A DNA stretch of 53,903 bases from Caryophanales bacterium UBA2753 (GTDB taxonomy: Bacteria; Bacillota_I; Bacilli_A; RFN20; CAG-826). The position numbers were made by a program, and so were the translations under genes. The stretch spans positions 1 to 53,903 of the forward strand of contig DEJH01000008.1 of assembly GCA_002353275.1 (NCBI GenBank), in the 5' to 3' direction. Position 1 is the first letter of the stretch. Every line of letters starts with the position of its first letter. This document shows, in pieces, positions 1-7,069 of the stretch. The notes beneath the pieces are model-generated. The model saw only the letters and a program-made list of their open reading frames with translations, was not told where the DNA came from and searched no databases.

Positions 1-1142
1 CCACCTTCACGGATGGAGAATTTGGTACCTTTTTCAAGAGCGATTGGGTGAATTAATTCAACGGTTAATTCAACGTTATCGCCTGGCATAACCATGTCGG
101 TTCCAGCTGGAAGAGTGATAACACCAGTAACATCAGTTGTACGGAAGTAGAATTGTGGACGGTAGTTGCTTAAGAAAGCTGTATGACGGCCACCTTCTTC
201 TTTGGTTAAAACGTAAACAGAAGCTTTGAATTTGGTGTGTGGAGTAACGGTTCCTGGTTTTGCAAGAACTTGACCACGTTGGACTTGATCACGGTTGATA
301 CCTCTTAAAAGGACACCAACGTTATCACCAGCTTGGACATAGTCACAAGTTTTTCTGAAGGATTCAAGACCAGTAATAACTGATTTTTGAGTTTCTCTAA
401 TACCAACGATTTCAACTTCGTCACCGAGTTTAGCACTACCTCTTTCAACACGGCCAGTAACGACTGTACCACGTCCGGAAATAGTCATAACGTCTTCGAT
501 AGCGAGTAAGAATGGTTTGTCGGTTTCTCTAGCTGGAGCTGGGATGTATTCATCACAAGCTTTCATTAATTCCAAGATAGCTTCTTCAGCTTTTGGATCT
601 CCGTCAAGAGCAGCTCTTGCGGAACCTCTGATGACTGGGACTTTGTCTCCTGGGAAACCATAGCTATTTAATAAGTCACGGACATCCATTTCAACTAAGT
701 CTAATAATTCTGGGTCATCGACTAAGTCGGTCTTGTTAATGAAGACGACGATGTAAGGAACACCAACTTGACGTGCAAGTAAGATGTGTTCACGAGTTTG
801 TGGCATAACGCCATCAGTACCGGCAACAACTAAGATTGCACCATCCATTTGAGCAGCACCAGTAATCATGTTTTTGACATAGTCAGCGTGACCTGGGCAG
901 TCGACGTGTGCATAGTGTCTTTTTTCTGTTTGATACTCAATGTGGGCAGTATTAATTGTAATACCACGGGCTTTTTCTTCTGGAGCAGCATCGATTTGAT
1001 CGTATGCTTTCTTTTCGGATAAGCCTCTCTTTGCTAAGACAGTAGTAATAGCAGCAGTTAAGGTTGTCTTACCGTGGTCGACGTGACCAATGGTACCAAT
1101 GTTAACGTGCTCTTTAGTTCTGTCAAATTTTTCCTTTGCCAT
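1..1142 (-). CDS. tuf: Elongation factor Tu (partial, 3' end outside window)
   Basis: GTP-binding factor that delivers aminoacyl-tRNA to the ribosome. Reading from the ATG at 1142 the protein begins MAKEKFDR, and the P-loop GHVDHGKTT follows within the first 30 residues. The reading frame is open to base 1 and ends at FSIREGG, so only about the last 13 residues and the stop are missing (the family is usually near 394 aa). An AAGGAG ribosome site lies 12 bases before the ATG. It is the last visible gene of the str operon (rpsL-rpsG-fusA-tuf) and also has its own likely promoter in the 112-base gap after fusA, as expected for a gene needed in excess over EF-G. Identification is secure. Confidence 0.98.
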   Translation of the reverse strand, partial: MAKEKFDRTKEHVNIGTIGHVDHGKTTLTAAITTVLAKRGLSEKKAYDQIDAAPEEKARGITINTAHIEYQTEKRHYAHVDCPGHADYVKNMITGAAQMDGAILVVAGTDGVMPQTREHILLARQVGVPYIVVFINKTDLVDDPELLDLVEMDVRDLLNSYGFPGDKVPVIRGSARAALDGDPKAEEAILELMKACDEYIPAPARETDKPFLLAIEDVMTISGRGTVVTGRVERGSAKLGDEVEIVGIRETQKSVITGLESFRKTCDYVQAGDNVGVLLRGINRDQVQRGQVLAKPGTVTPHTKFKASVYVLTKEEGGRHTAFLSNYRPQFYFRTTDVTGVITLPAGTDMVMPGDNVELTVELIHPIALEKGTKFSIREG

Positions 1143-1184
1143 TGTTTGAATTTCTCCTTTCAAATAAATGAATCCAACATTTTT

Positions 1185-1213
1185 AATATATAGCAAGTTT
1201 TATTTATAATCAA
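1185..1213 (-). promoter_or_regulatory. Likely internal promoter of tuf
   Basis: In the fusA-tuf gap the minus strand reads TTGATT (1208-1213), a 17-base spacer, then TATATT (1185-1190). That leaves an untranslated leader of about 35 bases with an AAGGAG site. Just upstream (about 1214-1228) is a short inverted repeat (ACCAATT/AATTGGT) with no T-run, so it is not a terminator and may only insulate the promoter. The promoter is inferred from spacing and match only. Confidence 0.55.
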
Positions 1214-1254
1214 TACCAATTTAATTGGTTATTAATTATGATTCTATCTCAAGA

Positions 1255-3330
1255 TTAGCGAGCACTCATGCCGCTTTTCTTGATGATTTCGTCTTGGACA
1301 TAACGTGGGCATTCACCATAGTGGTCGAATTGCATTACGTAGTTTCCACGACCTTGTGTCATAGAACGTAAGTCTGTGACGTAGCCAAACATTTCAGATA
1401 ATGGTACTTCGGCTTCAATAATTTTGGCGTTATTTCTTTGAGATTCACCAGTAACGAGTCCACGTCTACGAGCGATATCACCAAGAACATCACCATAATA
1501 TTGTTCTGGAACTGTAACTTCGATTTTCATGATTGGCTCAAGAATAACTGGGTTACATTTTTTAGCGGCTTCTTTTAAGGCCATTGAGGCAGCAATCTTA
1601 TAAGCTGCTTCAGAGGAGTCGACATCATGGTAAGAACCATCGAATAAGGTGGCTTTAATATCCATGACTTGGAAGCCAGCAATCATACCTCTACCAAGAG
1701 CGTCAACGAGTCCGTCTTGAGTTGGTTTGATATATTCTCTTGGAACAGAACCACCAACGATTGCATCAACGAATTCGAATCCCTTACCTGGGTTTGGTTC
1801 AAATTTGATCCAAACGTGACCATATTGTCCACGACCACCGGATTGCTTAATGTATTTACCTTCACATTCAGCGGTGGATTTAATGGTTTCACGGTATTCA
1901 ACTTGTGGAGCACCAACGTTAACCGCGACATTGAATTCTCTTCTCATACGGTCAACGATGATGTCTAAGTGTAATTCACCAACACCAGCGATAATGGTTT
2001 GACCAGTTTCGGCGTTGGTTCTCACTCTGAAGGTTGGATCTTCTTCAGCGAGTTTTTGAAGAGCAATTGACATCTTTTCTTGATCAGCTTTGGTTTTTGG
2101 TTCAACCGCTTCTTCAATAACTGGATCTGGGAATTCCATTTGTTCAAGAATGACTGGGTGTTTTTCGTCACATAAGGTATCACCAGTTGTGGTGTTCTTA
2201 AGTCCGACGACTGCACCAATATCTCCAGCGTGAAGTTCTTCAACTTCTTGTCTGTGGTTACTGTGCATTAAGACAACACGAGCAATTCTTTCTTTTCCAC
2301 CTTTGGTGGAGTTAAGGACATATGATCCAGATTTGAGTGTACCGCTATAAACGCGGACGTAAGCTAATCTACCGATGAATGGGTCAGTTGCAATTTTGAA
2401 TGCAAGAGCGCCTAATGGTTCATTATCATCTGGTTTACAAACGACATCATTACCATTTTCATCGACACCTTTTGCAGGTGGGATATCAAGTGGGCTTGGG
2501 AGATAATCAATAACTCCATCGAGAAGTAATTGAATATTCTTGTTCTTATAAGCACTACCGCAGAAGACTGGGTGGAATTCACCTGTAAGAACAGCCTTAC
2601 GAATTACGGATTTAATTTCTTCGACTGTTGGTTCTTCACCTTCAAGGACTTTCATCATGAAGTCATCATCGAAACTTGCGAGAGCTTCAACGAGTTCTGC
2701 TCTATGAGCTTCCATGGAATCAACCATATCTGCTGGAACAGGTTCTTCATGTGGTTCTTGAGAGTCTTTATCATAAACCCATGCTTTTCTTTCAATGATA
2801 TCGACAGCGCCTCTAAGAGTGCTTTCAATACCGATTGGAAGTTGGACAGCCTTAGCGTTAGCGCCAAGTCTTTCCTTTAAGGAACGGACACACATTTCGA
2901 AGTCCGCACCGATGGCGTCAAGTTTGTTAACGAAGACAATTCTTGGAACACCATATTTTGATCCTTGTCTCCAAACGGTTTCAGTTTGTGGTTCAACACC
3001 ATTTTTACCATCTAAGACAGTGACCGCACCATCGAGAACACGGAGGGATCTTTCAACTTCAACAGTGAAGTCGACGTGCCCTGGAGTGTCGATGATGTTA
3101 ATTCTATTGCCTTTCCACATTGCGGTTGTCGCAGCGGAAGTAATAGTAATTCCTCTTTCTTGTTCTTGTTCCATCCAGTCCATGGTGGCAGCTCCTTCAT
3201 GAACTTCACCAATTTTGTGGATTTTACCTGTGAAGAAGAGAATACGTTCAGTTGTTGTGGTTTTACCGGCATCGATGTGAGCCATGATACCGATGTTACG
3301 TGTATGAGCTAAATCAAATTCACGTGCCAT
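1255..3330 (-). CDS. fusA: Elongation factor G
   Basis: Translocation GTPase of the ribosome. The 691 aa match the usual family length. G motifs are intact: AHIDAGKT at residues 17-24, DTPGHVDF at 81-88, NKLD at 135-138; domain IV with its GGSVPREY segment and the C-terminal domain V are complete. The ATG follows a GGGAG ribosome site. It lies 18 bases after rpsG and 112 bases before tuf in the str operon. Nothing unusual is seen. Several open frames on the other strand and frames are shadows of this gene. Confidence 0.99.
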   Translation of the reverse strand: MAREFDLAHTRNIGIMAHIDAGKTTTTERILFFTGKIHKIGEVHEGAATMDWMEQEQERGITITSAATTAMWKGNRINIIDTPGHVDFTVEVERSLRVLDGAVTVLDGKNGVEPQTETVWRQGSKYGVPRIVFVNKLDAIGADFEMCVRSLKERLGANAKAVQLPIGIESTLRGAVDIIERKAWVYDKDSQEPHEEPVPADMVDSMEAHRAELVEALASFDDDFMMKVLEGEEPTVEEIKSVIRKAVLTGEFHPVFCGSAYKNKNIQLLLDGVIDYLPSPLDIPPAKGVDENGNDVVCKPDDNEPLGALAFKIATDPFIGRLAYVRVYSGTLKSGSYVLNSTKGGKERIARVVLMHSNHRQEVEELHAGDIGAVVGLKNTTTGDTLCDEKHPVILEQMEFPDPVIEEAVEPKTKADQEKMSIALQKLAEEDPTFRVRTNAETGQTIIAGVGELHLDIIVDRMRREFNVAVNVGAPQVEYRETIKSTAECEGKYIKQSGGRGQYGHVWIKFEPNPGKGFEFVDAIVGGSVPREYIKPTQDGLVDALGRGMIAGFQVMDIKATLFDGSYHDVDSSEAAYKIAASMALKEAAKKCNPVILEPIMKIEVTVPEQYYGDVLGDIARRRGLVTGESQRNNAKIIEAEVPLSEMFGYVTDLRSMTQGRGNYVMQFDHYGECPRYVQDEIIKKSGMSAR

Positions 3331-3348
3331 ATTCTTTTCTCCCTAAGA

Positions 3349-3819
3349 TTACCAACGATAATGTGCATAAGCTTTATTAGCTTCAGCCATCTTGTGGGTA
3401 TCTTCTCTTTTCTTCACGGAAGCACCAGTGCCATTAGCGGCATCGATAATCTCGTTAGCGAGTCTATCTTCCATGGTCTTTTCATTTCTGAGTCTACTGT
3501 AGTTGACTAACCATCTTAAGCCTAATGTGACTTTTCTTTCTGGAGAAACTTCAGTTGGGACTTGATAGTTAGCTGCTCCGATTCTACGAACCTTTAATTC
3601 GACTTCAGGCATGATATTGTTAATCGCTGTTGCGAAGACATCCATTGCTGGTTTACCAGTTTTGGATTCAATTTTGTTGAAGGCGGTATAGAGAATTGTT
3701 TGGGCAGTTCCCTTTTTGCCATCAATCATAATTTTGTTGATTAAACGTGTTACGAGTTTTGAATTGTAAATTGGATCTGGTAACACATCACGTTTTGCAA
3801 CGCTTCCTTTACGTGGCAT
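3349..3819 (-). CDS. rpsG: Small ribosomal subunit protein S7
   Basis: Binds the 3' major domain of 16S rRNA and starts assembly of the 30S head. The 156 aa are the standard length; the start MPRKGSVAKRDVLPDP and the end AEANKAYAHYRW are family hallmarks. A GGAGG site precedes the ATG. It sits 20 bases after rpsL and 18 bases before fusA, the normal str order. Confidence 0.99.
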   Translation of the reverse strand: MPRKGSVAKRDVLPDPIYNSKLVTRLINKIMIDGKKGTAQTILYTAFNKIESKTGKPAMDVFATAINNIMPEVELKVRRIGAANYQVPTEVSPERKVTLGLRWLVNYSRLRNEKTMEDRLANEIIDAANGTGASVKKREDTHKMAEANKAYAHYRW

Positions 3820-3839
3820 ATTTTTCTATCCTCCTTCTA

Positions 3840-4259
3840 TTATTTGGCCGCTTTTGGTCTCTTAGAACCATATAAGCTACGGCCTTGACGACGCTTTTCA
3901 ATTCCAGCGCAGTCAAGTGTTCCTCTAATAATGTGATAACGAACACCTGGTAAGTCCTTAACACGTCCACCACGAATCATAACTGTGGAGTGTTCTTGTA
4001 AGTTATGGCCTTCACCACCGATATAAGCTGTAACTTCATAACCATTGCTTAAGCGAACACGAGCGTATTTTCTTAAAGCAGAGTTTGGTTTTTTAGGGGT
4101 CATGGTACCAACACGGGTACAAACACCTCTTTTTTGGCTAGCTGCTTGGTTGGTTTCCTTTTTCTTTAAGGAGTTCCATCTTTTTCCAAGAGCTGGAGCT
4201 TTTGATTTTACAACCGCAGTTCTACGGCCATCACGGACTAATTGATTAATTGTTGGCAT
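3840..4259 (-). CDS. rpsL: Small ribosomal subunit protein S12
   Basis: Decoding-centre protein of the 30S subunit and first gene of the str operon. The 139 aa include the conserved segments TPKKPNSALRK and GGRVKDLPGVRYH; the lysine of the first and the KDLPG loop of the second are the classical streptomycin-related positions and look unmodified. Residues 29-42 form a short basic insertion common in Gram-positive S12. An AAAGGAG site lies before the ATG, preceded by a structured leader. Confidence 0.99.
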   Translation of the reverse strand: MPTINQLVRDGRRTAVVKSKAPALGKRWNSLKKKETNQAASQKRGVCTRVGTMTPKKPNSALRKYARVRLSNGYEVTAYIGGEGHNLQEHSTVMIRGGRVKDLPGVRYHIIRGTLDCAGIEKRRQGRSLYGSKRPKAAK

Positions 4260-4388
4260 ATATTGCTCCTTTCAATTATTTCCTTTGTTTTTTTATATGA
4301 TTAACTGTCCACGCTACCGGGTGTATCACATTTTCCTTTAAAAAATGGACCTTTTGGTCAGCGGGATACCAGAATCACACGCCTATAT
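4260..4388 (-). promoter_or_regulatory. Structured leader of the str operon
   Basis: This is the roughly 125-base untranslated leader of rpsL. On the minus strand it can form GACC-AAAA-GGTC, then CATTTT/AAAATG with a 7-base loop. GTATC/GATAC and CGCT/AGCG pairings enclose these and partly exclude each other. The segment at 4306-4329, which reads GTGATACACCCGGTAGCG then GGACA nearby, strongly resembles part of the rplK leader (17424-17451). A leader of this kind upstream of a ribosomal operon usually serves autogenous control, but I cannot assign a named RNA family. The structure is read from the sequence; the function is inferred. Confidence 0.5.
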
Positions 4389-4417
4389 AATATATATAAA
4401 TAGGAAAAAGGGCGCAA
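4389..4417 (-). promoter_or_regulatory. Likely str operon promoter
   Basis: Minus strand TTGCGC (4412-4417), 17-base spacer, TATATT (4389-4394). Transcription would start near 4382, giving a leader of about 120 bases to rpsL. It lies just downstream of the terminator of the LURP-one-like gene, which supports a separate transcription unit. Confidence 0.6.
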
Positions 4418-4467
4418 TAAGAAAATTAAAATATTTTATTTTTATTAGAAAATAGTGATTTTATGTA

Positions 4468-4496
4468 TAAAAAACACTGACTTTTTTTCATCAGTG
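4468..4496 (-). terminator. Rho-independent terminator after the LURP-one-like gene
   Basis: Minus strand stem CACTGA/TCAGTG (4491-4496 with 4475-4480), a 10-base A-rich loop, then a run of six T at 4469-4474. It lies 12 bases after the stop at 4508. Confidence 0.85.
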
Positions 4497-4507
4497 CTCT
4501 TTCTATT

Positions 4508-5035
4508 TTAATTATCGCTACTTGAATAAGAATAGGATGAAGAAGCATCACTTCTTAGTTTATCGATGATGTTATCGATGGCAATCACAACCGCACAGTA
4601 GAACTGCCAATCAGCCCCTTCTTCAATATCTAAGACAAATGAATCTCTTAAAGAAATCATTCGACTAACATGACCGATTTCTTTCTCGTTTTCAAAGATA
4701 TGATAGTCATACCCTAAAATATTACCTCTCACCACTACTTCACCATGTTCAGCGGTAGTAATGTTATAGTGATCATGAAGAGTAAATATCTTCTTTGATA
4801 AATGAGCGAGTTTTACTTTTCCGCTTGGATCTAAAACAAAAGCTTGTCGATGAAATAAATACCAGAACTTATTTCTCACAATATATAAGACATTACCTTG
4901 AAGATCTTTAACAAATTTCTTTCTTGTAAATGTAAAGAACTTGCCTTGAACTTTTAAGACATCTTGTTCATGTTCATCTCTAACATAAGAAGAGCCTCGA
5001 AGTGTTAACCATTTGTTTCGAATAAATAATCTCAT
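4508..5035 (-). CDS. LURP-one-related (YxjI-like, Tubby-C fold) protein
   Basis: The 175-aa protein has the pattern of the LURP-one-related/DUF567 family: a basic start (MRLFIRNKWLTLRG), repeated beta strands carrying the phrases VLKVQGKFFTF, QGNVLYIVRNKFW and KVKLAHLSKKIF, and a C-terminal hydrophobic helix (FYCAVVIAIDNII). The fold resembles the Tubby C-terminal domain, a beta-barrel around a central helix; the bacterial members have no firmly known role. No signal peptide is seen, so it is probably cytoplasmic or membrane-associated through the last helix. It begins 15 bases after the lipoprotein gene stop with an AAAGGAG site, so the two form an operon. Confidence 0.7.
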   Translation of the reverse strand: MRLFIRNKWLTLRGSSYVRDEHEQDVLKVQGKFFTFTRKKFVKDLQGNVLYIVRNKFWYLFHRQAFVLDPSGKVKLAHLSKKIFTLHDHYNITTAEHGEVVVRGNILGYDYHIFENEKEIGHVSRMISLRDSFVLDIEEGADWQFYCAVVIAIDNIIDKLRSDASSSYSYSSSDN

Positions 5036-5050
5036 AAATTTAAACTCCTT

Positions 5051-5977
5051 TTACTCAGGAAGAGAAACTGTTGTGGAATGGAAATCATGGAATTCCATTT
5101 TGAAGTGATCGTTAGTGAGATATTCACCAACGGAAGAGTGAATGACATTGCATTCAAGAATGCTGACGTATTTCTTGTCTTCAGATAATTTAAATGAAAC
5201 ACTGAATTCAGAACTTCCTGCTTCTACGTTCCACCCTTTATAACTAATTCCATTATGACTAGCGGTGATATTAGAAATGGAATATGTTTTAGTTTCTTCA
5301 TCATAACTAGCGTAGCCTAATTTAGAAACAATAATCGCTGCAAAGCCACCAACTTCACTATCTTGGAAACCATAATATAGATTCGGAGTACATTCTAATG
5401 AAGGGAATGGAAGTGAACAATATAAATTTGGATTATCGACATTAATGAATCCATCTGTCATTCCCACAATGTAATATTGGTCTTGATTGTTATTAACTCG
5501 ATAATAAATGTCCATTTCATTACCACCGATATATGATTTTAAATACGACTGTTCTTTAACGATGTGGAATTCTATGTTTTTATTTAATTCCGCTTCTCCA
5601 TTAGCAAGATAATAATCAAATGAAATATTCGTGGAATAGAAAGTATTCGCTATCGCGGTTTTAATCTCTTCATTTGTATCAGGAGAAGCTTTTCTTAATA
5701 AGCTTTGAACACTGCTGCTTAATAAAACATCTGAACCAATGGAGAATTTGTTATACCACACACCATCATTTTTCTCATACACGTATTTACTTGTTAAATC
5801 GAGATAATGGTCATATTGTTTTCCGATAGAAGCAGAAGGAACACCTTCACCACTATGGAAGACACTATTACCTCCTTCTGGTGGATTTCCTCCTGGATCT
5901 CCACTAGGAGTAGGTGTAGTTCCACAACCCACTAAAAGTCCTAACAAAATAGGTAAAACAATAAATTTACTTTTCAT
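5051..5977 (-). CDS. Predicted lipoprotein, function unknown
   Basis: I use the ATG at 5977 (308 aa): it follows an AGGAAA site and starts a clean lipoprotein signal peptide ending LLVGC, with the modified Cys at residue 18. The frame is open 18 codons further upstream, but those residues precede the signal. A Pro/Gly-rich linker follows (TPSGDPGGNPPEGG), then about 270 residues of beta-rich sequence (for example YRVNNNQDQYYIVGMTDG and FSVSFKLSEDKKYVSI) without a family I recognise. It would be tethered to the outer face of the membrane. It is divergent from the small gene at 6045 and is followed by the LURP-one-like gene. Confidence 0.75.
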   Translation of the reverse strand: MKSKFIVLPILLGLLVGCGTTPTPSGDPGGNPPEGGNSVFHSGEGVPSASIGKQYDHYLDLTSKYVYEKNDGVWYNKFSIGSDVLLSSSVQSLLRKASPDTNEEIKTAIANTFYSTNISFDYYLANGEAELNKNIEFHIVKEQSYLKSYIGGNEMDIYYRVNNNQDQYYIVGMTDGFINVDNPNLYCSLPFPSLECTPNLYYGFQDSEVGGFAAIIVSKLGYASYDEETKTYSISNITASHNGISYKGWNVEAGSSEFSVSFKLSEDKKYVSILECNVIHSSVGEYLTNDHFKMEFHDFHSTTVSLPE

Positions 5978-6009
5978 ACTAATTTCCTGTAAAAATATTA
6001 TGAACGAAA

Positions 6010-6038
6010 TTGTTTTCTTTGGAAACAGCAATTAGAAT
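6010..6038 (+). promoter_or_regulatory. Promoter giving a leaderless mRNA for the orphan antitoxin
   Basis: Plus strand TTGTTT (6010-6015), 17-base spacer, TAGAAT (6033-6038), then only 6 bases to the ATG at 6045. No Shine-Dalgarno sequence is present. Transcription would start at or next to the start codon. Confidence 0.5.
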
Positions 6039-6044
6039 TAACAT

Positions 6045-6251
6045 ATGAATCGAATTTCTTTAGAAGAGTTTAAAAATAACATCGATCTAATCATTGAACA
6101 TGGTTTAGACGAAGAAACCTTAATTTGTGATGGAGAGAAGATACTTTTTGCTTTGGTGCCACCATCAAAGCGACTAGAAAAAGAATGGGAATCTTATTTC
6201 GGAACTCTTCCAAAAGAAGCATACGATAATAACGATATTGAAAGAGAATAG
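6045..6251 (+). CDS. Orphan Phd/YefM-like antitoxin (small protein)
   Basis: The 68-aa protein resembles the antitoxin encoded nearby at 6704-6931. Both start with M-x-I-(S/T)-x-x-E-(F/L)-K-N, continue with an EE and an xGK/EKI strand, and end in a (T/I)LPK(E/D)A motif: FGTLPKEA here, GILPKDA in the other. This is the layout of Phd/YefM antitoxins, with an N-terminal DNA-binding part and a C-terminal toxin-wrapping part. No toxin gene follows; only a terminator and then the convergent PIN toxin gene. It may regulate or neutralise the neighbouring toxin, or be a leftover of a second module. The family call rests on this internal comparison and is moderate. Confidence 0.5.
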   Translation: MNRISLEEFKNNIDLIIEHGLDEETLICDGEKILFALVPPSKRLEKEWESYFGTLPKEAYDNNDIERE

Positions 6252-6253
6252 AA

Positions 6254-6288
6254 AAAACGCTCATCCAAGAACTGAACTTGAGCGTTTT
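6254..6288. terminator. Bidirectional terminator between the orphan antitoxin and the PIN toxin gene
   Basis: Ten-base stem AAAACGCTCA/TGAGCGTTTT (6254-6263 with 6279-6288) with a 15-base loop. T-rich tails follow on both strands, stronger on the minus strand (TTTTTTC), so it can end both convergent genes. Confidence 0.8.
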
Positions 6289-6321
6289 CTATATATAAAT
6301 ATCTAAGCGGAGTTATGTTTG

Positions 6322-6720
6322 TTATAGTTCTGATGGATCTATAACACGAACTATTGAATCTTTAAAATGTTTTTTGTCACGTGTCACGATATAGTCCATC
6401 GAGTGTCGAATAGCGGTCTCGTGTATAATAGCATCTTCGTAATCAGGAATAATTGACGCTATTGCTTTAGCACAATCATTGCCATCAACATCCACAACAT
6501 TAAAGAATTCAAATAGTTTTAATATAGTTTGTTTACATATATTACTATTGTGATAATACTTGTGAAGTAGATAGTAAAGAGCAGGCAATGAAGAAGAAGC
6601 AATGTAAGCTTCAATTTTCTGCTTTAAAGCTAATTCAAACACCTTTCTAGATGAATCATAAAAAGGGTCTCTATTAGTTAAAACATCTAATATGACATTT
6701 GAATCAATTAAATATTTCAT
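6322..6720 (-). CDS. PIN-domain ribonuclease toxin (VapC-like)
   Basis: Toxin of a type II toxin-antitoxin pair and a predicted Mg-dependent RNase. The 132 aa cover one PIN domain. The acidic residues expected at the active site are present: Asp6 (YLIDSNVILD), the DYEDAI motif with Asp93, Glu95 and Asp96, and Asp115 in VTRDKKHF. The length is typical. The gene overlaps the antitoxin gene by 17 bases, so translation is probably coupled and the toxin limited relative to the antitoxin. It ends at a shared bidirectional terminator. The RNA target cannot be told from the sequence. Confidence 0.88.
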   Translation of the reverse strand: MKYLIDSNVILDVLTNRDPFYDSSRKVFELALKQKIEAYIASSSLPALYYLLHKYYHNSNICKQTILKLFEFFNVVDVDGNDCAKAIASIIPDYEDAIIHETAIRHSMDYIVTRDKKHFKDSIVRVIDPSEL

Positions 6721-6931
6721 ATTTCTTAAGCATTTCTTCTTTGCCTTCTTCTAAAGTAGCATCTTTAGGTAAAATCCCTGTTAATTCATCAATTAAGGCC
6801 ATTTTATCGACATAAGGTGAACTTATTTTCGCAATTATTTTTCCGTTTTTAGACACAAAAACTTCCTCTTGCTCCGCAATAGATAGATATTTGCTTAAAT
6901 CATTTTTAAGTTCGGTGGCAGTTATAGTCAT
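6704..6931 (-). CDS. Phd/YefM-family antitoxin
   Basis: The 75-aa antitoxin partners the PIN toxin. The start MTITATELKNDLSKYLSIAE followed by a VFVSKNGKIIAKIS strand is the standard Phd/YefM DNA-binding half; the C-terminal half is charged and would wrap the toxin. An AGGAGG site lies 7 bases before the ATG. The stop is TGA, the only TGA stop I find among about 40 genes here, which fits recent arrival by transfer. Three copies of a repeat at the promoter suggest autoregulation by the antitoxin or the complex. Confidence 0.8.
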   Translation of the reverse strand: MTITATELKNDLSKYLSIAEQEEVFVSKNGKIIAKISSPYVDKMALIDELTGILPKDATLEEGKEEMLKKYEIFN

Positions 6932-6952
6932 ATTTTTTTACCTCCTACTTTA

Positions 6953-7018
6953 ATTATAAGTATATTGTACGATTATTCAATAATTTTGTACGATTATTTT
7001 TATGAGTTGTACATAATA
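6953..7018 (-). promoter_or_regulatory. Toxin-antitoxin promoter with three 21-bp-spaced operator repeats
   Basis: The minus-strand promoter is TTGAAT (6975-6980), 16-base spacer, TATAAT (6953-6958). The plus strand carries TTGTACGATTATT at 6965-6977, an identical copy at 6986-6998 and a degenerate copy TTGTACATAATAT at 7007-7019. Starts are exactly 21 bases apart, two helical turns, so bound proteins would line up on one face of the DNA. The first repeat covers the -35/spacer region. This is what cooperative autorepression by a toxin-antitoxin complex would need. Confidence 0.7.
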
Positions 7019-7052
7019 TAAAACAACCCCCAAGTAAGTTTGGAGGTTGTTG
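7016..7052 (-). terminator. Terminator after rpoC
   Basis: Minus-strand stem AACAACCTCC/GGGGGTTGTT (7043-7052 with 7022-7031) followed by TTTATAT. It sits 17 bases after the rpoC stop and between rpoC and the toxin-antitoxin operators. Confidence 0.75.
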
Positions 7053-7069
7053 TTATTTCAATAATTCAA

